Assembly: GCF_010093535.1 (NCBI RefSeq)
Contig: NW_022985247.1
Coordinates: 1 to 64,000, forward strand
Reading direction: 5' to 3'
DNA from: Lindgomyces ingoldianus
Taxonomy: Eukaryota > Ascomycota > Dothideomycetes > Pleosporales > Lindgomycetaceae
Length of the DNA: 64,000 bases
Position 1 is the first letter of the stretch; every line of letters starts with the position of its first letter. The position numbers and the translations under genes are program-made. The notes beneath the pieces are model-generated. The model saw only the letters and a list, made by a program, of their open reading frames with translations, was not told the origin of the DNA and did no database searches. Positions 1-12,757 of this stretch are shown here, piece after piece.

Positions 1-526
1 TAAACCTGCCCTAAATTACTCTAGGACTCTTATAAAGGGCTCTCTTATAGTTGTACTTACGCTTAAACGTTACTTTAAGCTCTAAATAACGCTTTACAAA
101 CGTACTAGGCTAGTTTATGCAAACATAGCCTAGATTACGCTTAGCGCGCAAAGAATTAGCTATATTAGCTATAAATGCTATCTAAGGGGAAATTCCTTGC
201 GCATATAGCTTAAGTATAGTCTTAATAATTACCTGCTTCTTTTTATTACCTAGCCTCTATAATTTAGCTGTAGAATTAGCTTATAAAGGTTGTCTAGCGC
301 TGTAGTTATTTATTATCTTTTATAGAACCTTATATATAGCTATAGCATATTTTTTTAAGAGTTTTATGTCTTATTTAAAAACTTAAAGCGTAAGCTGTAT
401 CTAACATTCTTTTAGCGCGTCTAAGTAGTGTTGTAGGGAATGCATTAGTGTAGGAAGGGTAGTTTAGTAGGGTCTTGGCAAAAGTAAGCGACTCTAGTGT
501 GTGAGCAACTCGCCTATGAAGTACGT
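1..526 (-). mobile_element. pogo-like DNA transposon, family B (copy B1), N-terminal end, cut by window edge
   Basis: This is the right end of a family-B element. It ends with a terminal inverted repeat (about 468-526) that reads inward ACGTACTTCATAGGCGAGTT and contains the family's paired GAGTTGCTYAC-type repeats. A TA dinucleotide follows (527-528), consistent with TA target-site choice of Tc1/mariner-pogo elements. The adjacent sequence matches the transposase 5' end of copies at 16,698 and 25,802, so the transposase would read on the minus strand. The frame is destroyed by RIP-type TAG/TAA stops. The rest of the element lies outside the window. Confidence 0.75.
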
Positions 527-673
527 TATAAGTAACTAGAGATTAGTAATAAAGTATAAAATTAAAAAATACTAAGAGTATGTAAGATTAACACTTTATA
601 CTATAATTATAGTGCGCCTTAATGTAGCGTTTGCAGCATCCTAGCTCTTTTACTACCTAATAAACCTACAAAG

Positions 674-1272
674 TGTTACAGTCTATGGTTAGACCAACGT
701 AACTCCACCCGTGGTGCTCCACAGCCTAGCCAGGTTAGAGCAGGGTTCGCTTATGGGACTAGTTAGAGGACACAGAGGATACAAAGGCGGCGCAATTACC
801 TGCAACAGTAGAAGAGTGCATTGTCTAATAGGAAGGCAGGCTACAAATCTATTAAGTCTAAGAGAGCTTATAGAGCTAGGCTTAGTAGGCTTATATAAAC
901 TTACCCTACTTATTCTTAGCACCCTCTAGACATGTATATAGTTCCTACATTAAACAACTTTTAAAAGGTGTGTTTAATGTTTAGTTTATTCTCTACATAG
1001 ACTAAGTAGCATTTAGCTTTTTAAAGAGCTGTAATACTATTTATATATCTGCACTATATATACCTCTAACCCTGTCTAACAGGACTGTTTAACCTAGCTA
1101 CTATACTGCTGCATAAAGGGCAAACTATAATCTAGTCACTCTACTCCCCTCTAGTAGCCTAATAGCCTTTACGTAGGACTGTACACCCTGCTGTTAGCCC
1201 CTACCGCCTGTCCTACTTCTCCCCTAGAAATACTATTAACCTAAGTGCTTTTATAAAGTAAAGATTATAACA
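674..1272 (+). repeat. 5' LTR of gypsy element E
   Basis: Starts TGTTACAGTC and ends GATTATAACA; 599 bp. It aligns along its whole length with 10,226-10,823. The outer (left) half keeps GC-rich motifs such as CACCCGTGGTGCTCCACAGC, while the inner (right) end is mutated relative to the 3' LTR. The short open frames on both strands at about 689-929 lie in this LTR and are not genes. Confidence 0.92.
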
Positions 1273-4200
1273 TTAAACACTACCTCCTCTAAAAAGTATA
1301 ACTACTTAACATAACTTAGACTCTAACATAGCCTACACAGCTTTATTAGAATCTATAGAAGTTTCTACTTAAAGTAAAGCTATCTTAGTAAAACAGATTA
1401 GCATAATTTAAGACAACATTAAAAAACTCTAGTAAATTAGTAATAAAATAAATAAACTAATAAACTTTTAAAAAGAAGTTAAAAACTTTTACTAAAAAGT
1501 AGTAGAATTTAACAACTTACTATTACCTATAAACCTCTAACAAGCTACTAGCTCTGCGCACTAGATACACGCACTACAAGTAGAGCTAGCTAAACTTTAA
1601 AATATCTTAACTAAGAAAATAAGTATTACAGCTAAAAAAAACTTTAAGACTAGCCCCTCTAAAGCCTTTTAAAGGCTTGCTAAAGAACATTTAACCCTTT
1701 TTTACTAAATGCTACCTTTATATGTAATATAATAAAAGAGCATTTTAAACTAATATAGAAATAATATTTTAGATAAGACTACATTTAAAAGGCCCCTCTA
1801 TAATTTAGTTCTAGCTATATATAGATAATTAGATAGACTTTAGAGCTGATAGCATAACACTTACCTCTAAAATAAAAAAAGTGTTTAGTAGTGTAGAAGC
1901 TTTTAAAGACACTCTAATAGCTATCTATAGAACTATAAATAAACAGAAAATTATAGCTAATAAATTAGAAACTCTAACATAAGAAAAAAGCATAGCCTAG
2001 AACTATGCAGCACGCTTTAGGGAACAGCTAGCTATCTACAGATATACAGACTAAAAAGCCCTTTACTACATGTTCTATAACAGGCTAAGCAACATAATAA
2101 AAGATAAATTTATATATAATAATAAACTAACTACTTTTAAAAGCTTTATTATATAAGTAATAACTTATAACAATTACTATAAAAAGCATAAAAAAGAAAA
2201 AAAGTAAAAAAGAACTTCTTAGAAACTAGAGTTTATTTTTAAGAAAAAAAAGTCTTCTTAGTATAATAAAAAACTAATAGATCTTAGCTATGTAAAGCAC
2301 ATATAGAGCCTCTTTTTAAAGAAAAACTAAGTTTTAGAACATAATAGGCTGCTCTTAACTAAGGAATAATAAAAGTAGTTAGAGGACAAGGCCTGCTTAA
2401 ACTGTAAAAAAGTAGAACATTTCTACTAAAATTACCTAAACTCTTAGAAGAGGGAGAATAAAAATACTACTGTAATAGTAAAAGCTATTACTGCTAAATA
2501 TAGCCTTATAAAAAAGAAAATATTAAAAAGATTAAATAATAGACTTTACTAGTAATACAAAGAAAACTATTCTTTAAAAAACTACTTTAAAGCATATTAA
2601 AAGGTAGTTATCTAAAACTTTAGTAGCCTAGATAAGGTGTTACAGAACCTTATAATTTTAAAAAAAATATAAAAAAAGACTTAAATTTTAAGATACATTA
2701 TAAACATTAAGAAAAAAATAGTTTTTTTTAAGATTAGACCTTAAGCACTTTAGTAAAAAAGCTCTTTAGACAGTTCTAAAAATGCAAATGCTAAAAGTGT
2801 AGCTTATAACACAACTACCTAAATAAATGCATAGTTATGCTTTATTAAATAAATATTAGTAATAATTACCTTATGTTTAACATAATATAGTAAATAGCTA
2901 AGGTTAAATATAACATTATAAATAAAAAAATAATAGCAGTTTTTTATTAAAATTTAAGATTAAAAACTAGAAAGACTAAGTAGACTTACTAGGTTTAAAG
3001 TTCTAAAGCTAGTACTTAGAAAACCTAAGACACTGCTTTTAGGCCTAGTAATTAGCAGGAAGGCTCTTATTATGCAATAGAACTACAGGCAGTGTATGCT
3101 CTACAGAAGTAACACCTACAGCGCTAATAATTGCTAATAGAAGAGACACCCTGTACAAGTAGTATAAACACAAGAATACCTCTAGTAGACTTAAAAGATC
3201 CCTCTTAACACTCTGCATAGACCTAATAATTATCTATACTTTTAGTACTAATGCACGCAATAGTATTGCACTAGAAACTAGAATAATAAGCATTAAGCAG
3301 GCTAGTAGCCTACATAGGAAAAGAACTATAAATAGATGCCTATAGCAAGGAACAGCCTTAGCCTATAAAACTACTAACTATTATACCTGTTAAACTACCC
3401 CTTTTTATAAGTAAGAAAAGTAGCTAGACTATAAAAATAGAAATAACTATAAGTTTTATTACTTTTAATAAAAAGCTGTAAGAAAAGAGGACTATCTAAC
3501 ATTACACTACCTAGTAGAAGACTATAAGTGTAAGGCAGCTAACTGCTACAACAAAAAGCACTAAATATATAAGAAAAAAAATAAGTTTAATAATAATTTA
3601 TAAAATATTAACTTATACCTCTTAAAGAATAAGAAAGTCCTCTATAATATATTAGCCCTAGTTATAGTAAAATAAGAGGCAGAACACAGCCTAACTATAA
3701 CCTTTATGTTTAAAGGATAGTTAAGACTAGCTCTTATTAACAGCAAGTGCACTTTTACTATAATAAATAAAGACTAGGTAGACTAACAGAACATTCTATT
3801 TTAAATAAAAAAAGAACTGTTTAAGGTAACCCTAGCTAATGCATTATTAATAGAATATAGTAAAAGATAGATTAACCTAGAAACATATAAGAAAAATTTT
3901 AAAACTTTAAACATAAAAAATTAGAAATCTATAAACATACTTTTACTAAAAAGTAAATATAATGTAATTTTAAGTTATAATTAGCTTAAAAAACACAACC
4001 TTGTAATTAATTAGAGAATAATAACTATAAAAGGTTTTAAAGACTACACACATATAACCTAGTTAGCATGCTATAATAATCTATGCTTAGTCTATAAATA
4101 GGTAAAGTAAGGTAGTAGTTACTACCCTAAGAAAAATAAACTTTAGAAATTCCCCTACTAAGAACTAAAAGTAAAGGCAGTAAAAATAATAAAAGAAAAG

Positions 4201-4759
4201 CTTAAAAAAATCTCTTATAAAGAAATAAAAGCTAATAAAGATATAAAATAAGTTAGAATCTTTAAAGTCTAGAAAAAAGGCAGTATTTTTATTAAATAAC
4301 TATAAGAATTACTAAGACATGTTTAAAACACCTGCTAATCTAGAAAAGTTGCCTCTATACTAACCTTAGAACTATACTATTAACTTAATAAAAGACTATA
4401 ATCTAAAAACCTACAGGCTTTACCCTTTAATAAAGATATAGAAAGAAACCTTATAAGAATATGTTAACTAAATATTAGTATAAAGCTATATCTAAAAAAG
4501 CTACAGCCTAGTTGCTTTAGCAGTAGTCTTTATAAAAAAGAAAAAAAAGATCTAAGTCTATTAGGACTATTAGACCCTAAATAATAACATAATTTAAAAC
4601 TAGTTTCCTCTACTAATTATATAAGACATTATAAACTAGCTAAAAAGAACTTAGTACTTTATAAAGTTTAATGTATAAGATAGATTTAATAAAATAAAAA
4701 TAAAGAAAGAAGATAAGTAGCTTATAGTATTTTAAACTCTATAAGAACTCTATAAACTA

Positions 4760-6623
4760 ACGTACCTAACAGGTTGGCCAGCCACACAGGTTAGCCAGCC
4801 ACTTTTGCTAAGCCCCTACTAAAACCACCCTATTCTAGCGCAAAACAGCCTACTTTAGCCCTATATAAAGTAATATAACATAAGATATTATTTAGAGTCT
4901 ACTTCTGCTACTTTTTTATACATATGCAAGTTATGCCTAGTTTAATTGCACTGCCTACATTGCCTTTAACTTAGCTTACCTTTTTTAGCGCGCACTTATG
5001 TCTTTAGCTTCTTTCTATTACTACGCGCTCTAAACTCTTTTAGAGTAGTTAGATAAGCTTTATCCTTAACTATTAAGGTTTTTTTTACTTAAATTTACTT
5101 TCTTTTATGCAATCTATGTTGCGTAGTAGCCTTATTTACTACTTAAAGCTTTATAATCTTCTTTTACACTAACACTAGCTTATGTGTAATAATTGCTACC
5201 CCCTTTAAAACTTTTTTAAAGGCCTCTACTATAGACATTAGTAAGCTATTTATATGCTTCTAAATTTTTACCTTTAGAAGCATTAATTATAACTTAAATT
5301 TAAAAGTATTACTTAAGGTTTACAACTACTAGGGCTTATTATTAATAAGTAGTAGTAGTAATAAAGTACATAACTAGACATTAAAGGCTATTTTAACCTA
5401 TTCTAGGTTAAATAAGACTAAACTAGCACCTTAAAACCCTTTTTAGATATTACTAAAAGTAATTACTATATTATAAGCGTGTATAAAGCATAGTAAGAAC
5501 TTAAGTTTTATAATATAAGTAATTTAGTTACACATAAGATCTTTAGCTTAGTACTTATATACCTTTTTTAAAGGGGTAAAACAACCTACATTAAAAGGGT
5601 GTAAGAAGTTTAATAAGTGTAAAGGCATGTAGATAGTAATAATCTTATTCTTCTTATAGTACTACTAGAAATTAAGTAAGTTATAGCTTTTATAGCTATT
5701 AATAATAAAAAGCTAATAAGCGCTTATAACTTTTTTTTATATATACTTATTAAAGTGCTTTAACTACTACAGCCTAAGCTTATTTATTATCTAGCTGTTT
5801 TTAGAGACTACAATAACCTAGTTCTAAAGCAGATTCTTTTTCTTATACTAAGTAGAAAGGTAATAGCAGCTCTTAAAAATAATAAAAAGTAAAATAGCTT
5901 ACTTTATTATATTAATGCCTTAGATAACTATTATCTACTTCTTATTACTTTACTATATTACCTTTAGCTGTCTTTATTTCTTTAAAGCTGTAACAACTAC
6001 TCTAGTTAATATCTAGCCTATTATAAAGCCTAACTTATTAAAGTTATACATGTCTTTATTCTAGATACTGTACTTAGCTTTTATGTTAGCTACTAGGTAA
6101 AACTAGCCCTAGATAACCTCTAGATTCTTATAAAGCACTCTTTTATAATTATAATTATAATTAAACTTTATTATAAACTTAGGGCAGTGCTTAACCTATA
6201 TACTAGGCTAGTTTAAGCTAACCTAGCCTAGATTACGCTCTGCGCGCAAGGAATTAGCTATATTAGCTATAGCTGTAAGCCTAAGAGGAAATTTATATGT
6301 AATAAGCTTAAGTATATACTTAACAACAACTTTTTTTTAAGCTTAGTTAGATTTTTTAATTTAGGCTAGCATTCTGCTTCTAAAGGCTGTCTAGCGCGTT
6401 AATTACTTAGTGTTATGTAAGAGACATTATAGATAGCTGCAGCGCGTTATAAGAAGAGTTTTAAGTCTTATTTAAAAGCCTAAAAAGTAAGCTGTATCTA
6501 ACATTCTTTAGAAGATTTAATCTAGTGTTGTTGTTAAGGCATTATGTAGATAGGTAAAGTATAGTAGGGGCTTAGCAAAAGTGGCCGACCAACCTGTGTG
6601 GCCGGCCAACCTGTTAGGTACGT
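4760..6623 (-). mobile_element. pogo-like DNA transposon, family A (copy A1), full length
   Basis: About 1.86 kb with inverted repeats of roughly 62 bp (4760-4821 and 6562-6623) starting ACGTACCTAACAGGTTGG, flanked by TA at 4758-4759 and 6624-6625. Removing it restores the gypsy RT frame (YKL|LVM...), which confirms the borders and the TA duplication. The transposase lies on the minus strand: a C-terminal zinc-knuckle remnant (C-x2-C-x4-H, last Cys changed to Tyr) is near 4925-4965. The frame is destroyed by RIP-type stops. The TIR contains two near-identical 15-bp direct repeats (AGGTTGGCCAGCCAC). Confidence 0.88.
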
Positions 6624-8657
6624 TACTAGTAATGCTGTTTAGCTTAATAAATGCCTTAGCAACATTTTAGCAGATTATTAACACAGCCTTTAACCTATAC
6701 TTTAATGTCTTTACCCTAGTATACCTAGATAATGTCCTTATCTACTTAAAAGACAGCCTAAAAGACTATGTACAGAAAGTATAAAAAGTTCTAAAAAAAC
6801 TAAAGGAATATAGACTTTACTTATAGCTTTCTAAATGCAAATTCTACATTACTAAGATAAAATACTTAGGATTTATAATTAATAGTAAAGAAATAAAAAT
6901 TAACCTAGCTAAGATATAAAAAGTACTTAAATAGCTAAAACCTACAACAGTTAAGAAAGTTAAGGGATTTCTTAGACTATTAGGCTATGTTAGGTAAATA
7001 ATTAAAAACTACTTAAGAATTACTATACCTTTAATAAATGCTACTACTAAGAAAAGAGCTATAGTAAAGTTTATCTAGACTTTATAAATAAATAAAGCAT
7101 TTATAGCACTAAAACAGGCTATAACAGCTAAGCTAGTGCTAAGAATGTATAACCTGCGACTAGATACTAAGATCTATACAGATGCATTCTTAGAAGCTAG
7201 CAGAGCTACATTTTATTAAAAATAGAAGGACAAGAAATAGCACCTAGTAGCGTACTACTTTACTAAGTTCTTAGGACCTAAAGCTAGCTATAGCATACCT
7301 AATAAAGAATTAAAAGCAATACTAAACATAGTAAGAGTATAGGCAACAGAACTGCACAGGATAGCAAAACCCTTTTACATTATAATAGATTATATAAACT
7401 TAGTTACATTTCTAACTATAAAAAAACTCTTACTTATGCATGTAAGATAGGTAATAGAGCTTGCTTAGTTTAACTACATTATTAAGCATGTTCTAAAAGC
7501 ACAAAACTAGTAGGCTAACACTCTTAGCTAAAGACTAGATTACTTTAACAGAGAAAAGAAAAAAACTAAAAAGTTTACTCTTTTTAAAAAAACTAATAAA
7601 AGATAGATTTATAATAGGCTCTAACCTATAAAAGAGCTCTGCATGCTTATAGTAAATAAACAAAGATAAAAAAACTTAGTCTATAAATACTATAAATCTC
7701 TAATGTTTAGACACCTAGGTACAGGCACCCTCTAGAAGAAGCTACAAGCTGCTATACTATAACGCATACTAAAGGTAAAGCAACTATGCACTAAGGTGCT
7801 TAAAAAATGTAACACTTATAATAAAAAACAACTTATAAAGGCATAAGGCGTATAAATACCTTTAACTAATTAAAGCTTTAAAATAGCTATAGACAATAAT
7901 TATAATAAACTTTATTATAAGACTTTTTTTATTTAAAGAACTAGAAATAGAAAGAATGTGCAATATAATTACAGTAACTCTTAACAAAACTACTAAGTAT
8001 TTATATATATAGCTATTAAAAAAGACTATTACAGCTAAAGAATTTATCTATAAACTTAAACAGAATGTTGTATTAGTATATAAATGCTCTAAGATTATTA
8101 TCTTTAACAAAGATAAACTATTTACTAGTAGATTTTAAAAAGTAGCTATAAAGCACTTTAGTATAGCACATAAACTATCTATAGCATACTATCTACAGAT
8201 AGACAGCTAAACTAAAAGAGTAAACACTAAAGTAGAAAAGTACCTAAGAAAGTACGTCTCTTATACTTAGAATAATTAGGCAGAGTAGCTTTTTATAGCA
8301 CAACTAGCTATTAATATAGTAAAATTAGCTACAACAAAAGAAACGCTATATAAGGCTAATTTTAGCTATAACTTATATTTTACATTATAAGAAAATTAAC
8401 CTACTAACTCTTAAAAGTCTATTAACTAGTTGTTAAGCCTATAAAACATACATAAAAAGTTAGTAATTAAGGCTAGGTCTAGTTAAAGAATAATAGAACA
8501 ATATATAAATAAATTATAATAACTAGGACTAGAAATCTACCTAGAAGACTACATGTATTTTAACACTAAAAACCTTAAAATATCTAGACCCTCTAAAAAG
8601 CTAGCAGAGAAGAGGATAGAACTATATAAAGTTTTATAGACCTAATAAGATAACTGC

Positions 8658-9259
8658 TGTAAGGCCGGGATGGCGCTTACGTGTAAGGCCGAGATGGTGC
8701 TTACGTGCGACGGGTATATATACTATTCTGTACGCAATAATTAACGTTAGTTAATTATTCGCACCTTTTTAGTTGTATTAGCGTAGTGGTACAGAGCTCC
8801 GTCCTTACATAATAATTAACCAACAACAAGGACGGTCGCGCGTTCGACCCACACCTCGGACAGCTTAGCCAGTTTTTAGACTGAAACGTGAGGCGGCCTC
8901 TTCTGGCGCCACGTTGTAGCTGCTGGGAGGTCTAGTGTGTATGGCTTAGCTGGCGTGGCCACTGAGCGTTGCGTCGTGTTTATCCCGCGCCTCTGGGCCG
9001 CAGGTGGTCAGCCTCTGGCCGGTAACCGAGACATGCGCATAGGCGCCTCTGAGCTGCGGGTAGGTCATGTGACGCCTGGGACATGCGTCTGCTAAGAAGG
9101 GGGATAATGTAAGGCCGGGATGGCGCTTACGTGTAAGGCCAAGATGGTGCTTACGTGCGACGGGTATATATACTATTCTGTACGCAATAATTAACGTTGG
9201 TTAATTATTCGCACCTTTTTGGTTGTATTAGCGTAGTGGTACAGAGCTCCGTCCTTACA
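8658..9259 (+). mobile_element. TRIM-like miniature LTR element, complete, with 5-bp TSD
   Basis: Two 152-bp LTRs (8658-8809, 9108-9259), TG...CA with ends TGTAAGG/CCTTACA, enclose only 298 bp and no plausible coding frame. The element is flanked by ACTGC on both sides (8653-8657, 9260-9264). A purine-rich AAGAAGGGGGA tract directly precedes the 3' LTR, as expected for a polypurine tract. The interior is GC-rich and far less RIP-mutated than the surrounding gypsy sequence. Within each LTR the first 24 bp are repeated in tandem, and a TATATATA box lies near 8708-8716. It needs proteins from an autonomous element not identified here. A solo LTR of the same family is at 34,292-34,419. Confidence 0.92.
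8779..8850 (+). promoter_or_regulatory. tRNA-like A and B boxes spanning the TRIM LTR/internal junction
   Basis: An A-box-like motif TAGCGTAGTGG (8779-8789; TGGCGCAGTGG in the solo LTR at 34 kb, matching the TRGYNNANNGG consensus) lies in the LTR end. A B-box-like GTTCGACCC (8842-8850) lies in the internal region. Between them, CCGTCCTT (8799-8806) and AAGGACGG (8828-8835) form a perfect 8-bp stem, where an anticodon stem would be, with a 21-nt loop. This resembles a tRNA with an intron-sized insert or a self-priming stem. Function is inferred only. Confidence 0.5.
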
Positions 9260-10225
9260 ACTGCAAGCTTAAGCTTCCTCTACATATAAAAATACGTTTA
9301 TAGTTTTATGTCTCTAAATTAGAAAAAGCATCTAAAAAAATTCCCCTATCTACATAAAAATAAGAAGATAAAAAAACAGAATATAAAGTTAAACATATTA
9401 TTAGTAATTAAAGAAATAGAAAAAAATTTCTAGTAAAGTAAAAAGAATAGCTTACTAGTAAGAACATATAAAAACTAGCTAAGAATTTACAGAACACGCA
9501 GCTATTAGTATAAAAGTACCTTTAGGCTTGTCTAAAAGAAACTAGCTAGGCAATAAGGCACCTATATTAAAAGAAACAGCTATGTTATTATTAAATAGCA
9601 GCAGCCTTTAGAGATAAGTCCTTACTAAAGAAGGTTACAGAGGAGAACAGCTTCTTACTTTAGCCTTAAGGGCTTCTATCTTGTCTAAGAAAGAGAGATC
9701 CTCTTTTAAATACTTTACGCGCTAAGCCTCTAACAGATCTAGTAATTTTTAGATATCATTTTATTTAGAACACTTCTTAGCCTTTACTTTTACTAACTTT
9801 TAGAGTTAATAAGTTATTTTTTTATTAAGCTTTTACTTATAAACCTTTGCTACTGTAGCGTCCTAAAGAAGCTCCCTTTTTTTCTTCTTTAATTAATCCT
9901 ATATAGTGTCTAAAATAAAAGTGTTACACCTGCTGTTTTTTTTTTTACACACTTTACACACTTATCTAATAATAAGGTTAGCACATAGAATAACTTTAAT
10001 AACTAGTAAGCGCTATAAAGTTACATCTTTATTTAATAAAAAAAATTAAAACAAGAAATAGTATAAGGGCAATAAGATAAACAGGACTAGTAAGCTATTT
10101 AGCTTAAAAAAGATAAATATTAGAAATGCCTTTTAGTAGGTAGGCGCCTACTTTATAAATAAACTTTTACTAACATAGTTGTGTAAGCAGAGCAGCAAGG
10201 ACGCTGCTAGGGAGGAGGGGCAGCG

Positions 10226-10823
10226 TGTTATAGTCTATAGTTAGACTAACATAACTCCACCTGTAGTGCTCCACAGCCTAGCTAGGTTAGAGCAGAGTTT
10301 GCTTATAGACTAGTTAGAGGACATAAAGGATATAAAGGCGGCGCAATTACCTGCAACAGTAGAAGAGTGCATTGTCTAATAAAAAGGCAGGCTACAAATC
10401 TATTAAGTCTAAGAGAGCTTATAGAGCTAGGCTTAGTAGGCTTACATAAACTTACCCTACTTGTTCTTAGCACCCTCTAGACATGTATATAGTTCCTACA
10501 TTAAATAACTTTTAAAAGGTGTGTTTAATGTTTAGTTTATTCTTTATATAAACTAAGTAGCATTTAGCTTTCTAAAGAGCTGTAATACTATTTGTATATC
10601 TGCACTATATATACCTCTAACCCTGTCTAACAGGACTGTTTAACCCGGCCACTATACTGCTGCATAAAGGGCAAACCACAATCTAGTCACTCTACTCCCC
10701 TCTAGTAGCCTAATAGCCTTTACGTAGGACTGTACACCCTGCTGTTGGCCCCTACCGCCCGTCCTACTTCTCCCCTAGGAATACCATTGACCTGAGTGCT
10801 TCTACAAAGCAAGGATTGTAACA
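10226..10823 (+). repeat. 3' LTR of gypsy element E
   Basis: 598 bp, TGTTATAGTC...GGATTGTAACA, preceded by a polypurine tract. Compared with the 5' LTR its inner (left) end carries C-T/G-A changes (for example CACCTGTAGTGCTCC against CACCCGTGGTGCTCC), while its outer (right) end keeps the GC-rich form (CCGGCC, GACCTGAGTG). Confidence 0.92.
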
Positions 10824-10917
10824 CAAAGCAGCACTTCTAGGCAGTAAACTAAGTAATTATGTACTTATACTACATAAGGTATATAAGCATATAGTATAAA
10901 GCACTAAAAGGTGTGTA

Positions 10918-12755
10918 ACATGGTCCACAAGCGAATGTTCAACACAAGCGAGTGTTCCGCCCCACTACTAAATTTAACTTTAAAGACTATTAATTTAACA
11001 ACGCAAAAAATACTATATAAAATAAACTACTATAGAATTATTTAATATCCTTGCATATACAAGAGTTATGCCTAGGCTTGTTGCAGCGCTTGCAGCGCTG
11101 TACGCGCGCTGCGCTGCTTTTAGCAGTTAACTCCTCCTAAGGCATTTTACTACCTTCTGCTATACTAGCAAGCTTTTAAGTACTTAACTTAAAGCCTTAA
11201 TAACTTATTAGAGTTTCTTCTTTTTAAATTTACTTTTTTTTACGCTGCTTAGGCTTTATAGCTGCCTTATAGGCCCTCTCTAGGGCAGCTGCTTAATTGC
11301 GCTGTAGAACAGTAACATAAGCTATTTTAGTAGCGCCTTTACTTAGCTGCTTTGCTAAATTAAGCATAGTAAAAAAAAAAAATTCTAATGCTTTTAAATC
11401 TAATTATATAGTAAAGTTAACTAAGCTTTAACTTTATAAGAATTACTAGGTGTTTAAGCCTCCTAGGCAGTATTTAGTAGTAGAGTAGCTAGCTAATTAG
11501 GTAGCTGTATATTAAGCTTTAAAAGCACTAGCTCTAGGTTAAATAAGACTAGTCCTGTAGCTTTAAAGCCTACGCAGATATTATTTATTATAATTAAGCA
11601 ACTAAATACTGCCTTAAAGGCTAGTAGAAAAGTTAGCTTATTAATATAGTTAATCTAGTAGTAGATTAACTAGCTAATTTTAGTACTATACGCGCGCTTT
11701 AACAGCAAAAAGCAGCTAACGTTAAGCAGCTGTAGAATATGTAACGCGTGTGCTGGCATACAGAGCACTATAATACGCCTCTGCTTACAGAGCTCTAGGA
11801 ATTTAACAGAGTAATAGCTCTTATAGCTATTAAGAATAAGTAGCTACTATAAGCCTACTAAGTAATTTTTTATGTGCAGATTAAAGTGCTTTAGCTATAT
11901 AATTTTATGTTTATTAGTTATTTAGCTGTTATTACTAACACTAATAGCCTAGTCCTTTAGTATATCTTTATTCTTATACTAGGCAGATAGGTGATGCTTG
12001 CCTTTAAAGATTATATACAAAGGTATTACCTACTTATCTGTGTTAATGCCTGTAATAACTGTCACCTATTTATAGTTACCTAGCTGTATAGCCTTTAGCT
12101 AATTACATCTATCTATGCCTATAACAACTATTTAGCTTAATATAACCCCTATCTAAAAGCCTGTTTTATTAAAATTATACATGTTCTAATCTATAATGCT
12201 GTACTTTAATTATGTAGCCTTTATAAGCTTAAACTACTTACTTATAATTACTAGATCTTTGCATTTTGCTTATTAGTAATTATACAGTTAGCTAAGGTAG
12301 GTTTTAACTGCTAGCGTACGCGCAACAAAGTTAGATAGCTAGTTAATACCTGCTAGTAGAGCGCTGCGCTTAGTAAGAAGCTTGTTAGCTATCTCTTATA
12401 CAGCACCTAAAGTAGGCGCAAATCCTTAGGAATCTAGATTAAGTATATGCTTAATAATTAACTTCTCTTCTAGCTTTATAAGCTTCTTGTTGTTAGCTGT
12501 ACAGTCACGTTGCATAGTTATCCCTGCGTGTTGTTAGCAGAGAGCTATTTAATTAACATTATAAAGTGCTGCAGCGCGCCTTTTAGTTAAAAACATGTCT
12601 TTATTAAGAGCTTAAATAGCTAGATTAATTCTAGCCTTTTTTAAAGATAATTAATTATATAGTTGTTAATGCATCGCAGTTAGTAGTAGGTTGGCTGCGT
12701 TTTAGTGATAGGGCGGAACACTTGCTTGTGTTGAACATTCGCTTGTGGACCATGT
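10918..12755 (-). mobile_element. pogo-like DNA transposon, family F, full length
   Basis: 1838 bp bounded by inverted repeats starting ACATGGTCCACAAGCGAATG (10,918 onward and the complement ending at 12,755), with TA on both sides (10,916-10,917 and 12,756-12,757). The TIR holds two copies of ACAAGCGARTGTTC. The transposase is on the minus strand: near 11,045-11,095 the complement encodes a CCHC knuckle C-K-R-C-N-K-P-R-H-N-S-C-I-C. The catalytic core between about 11,150 and 12,300 is full of RIP-type stops. It lies just after gypsy E. Confidence 0.85.
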
Positions 12756-12757
12756 TA

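Larger units (their letters stand above)
1300..9520 (+). pseudogene. Degraded gag-pol of gypsy element E (CCHC, RT, RNase H, integrase, chromodomain)
   Basis: Reading through RIP-type stops on the plus strand, domains appear in Ty3/gypsy order. A gag CCHC knuckle lies near 2394-2433 (C-x2-C-x4-H-x4, last Cys now Tyr). Reverse transcriptase spans about 4450-6960 with catalytic motif read as YLDN (D to N by G-to-A) near 6715-6750, interrupted by the A1 transposon at 4760-6623. RNase H with IYTDA is near 7170; integrase covers about 7700-8640. A chromodomain-like segment (EYKVKHIISN...) lies near 9375-9510, after the TRIM insertion. Many TAG/TAA codons make it inactive. Chromodomain-bearing gypsy elements are chromoviruses; that placement is from family knowledge. 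Confidence 0.85.
674..10823 (+). mobile_element. Full-length Ty3/gypsy chromovirus-type retrotransposon E with nested insertions
   Basis: Two LTRs of about 599 and 598 bp (674-1272 and 10,226-10,823) flank a degraded gag-pol. The ends are TGTTA...TAACA and the element is flanked by a perfect 5-bp duplication CAAAG (669-673 and 10,824-10,828). A purine-rich tract (GGGAGGAGGGG, 10,210-10,220) precedes the 3' LTR, giving plus orientation. A pogo element (4760-6623) and a TRIM (8658-9259) are inserted, each with its own target duplication; without them the element is about 7.7 kb. The two LTRs differ mainly by G-A/C-T transitions. It is no longer autonomous. Confidence 0.93.

Noticed and set aside
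8779..8850. A functional host tRNA gene
   Set aside because: The boxes lie within a TRIM across the LTR end, the acceptor and T stems do not pair fully, and the LTR part is repeated at 9229 without the B box.
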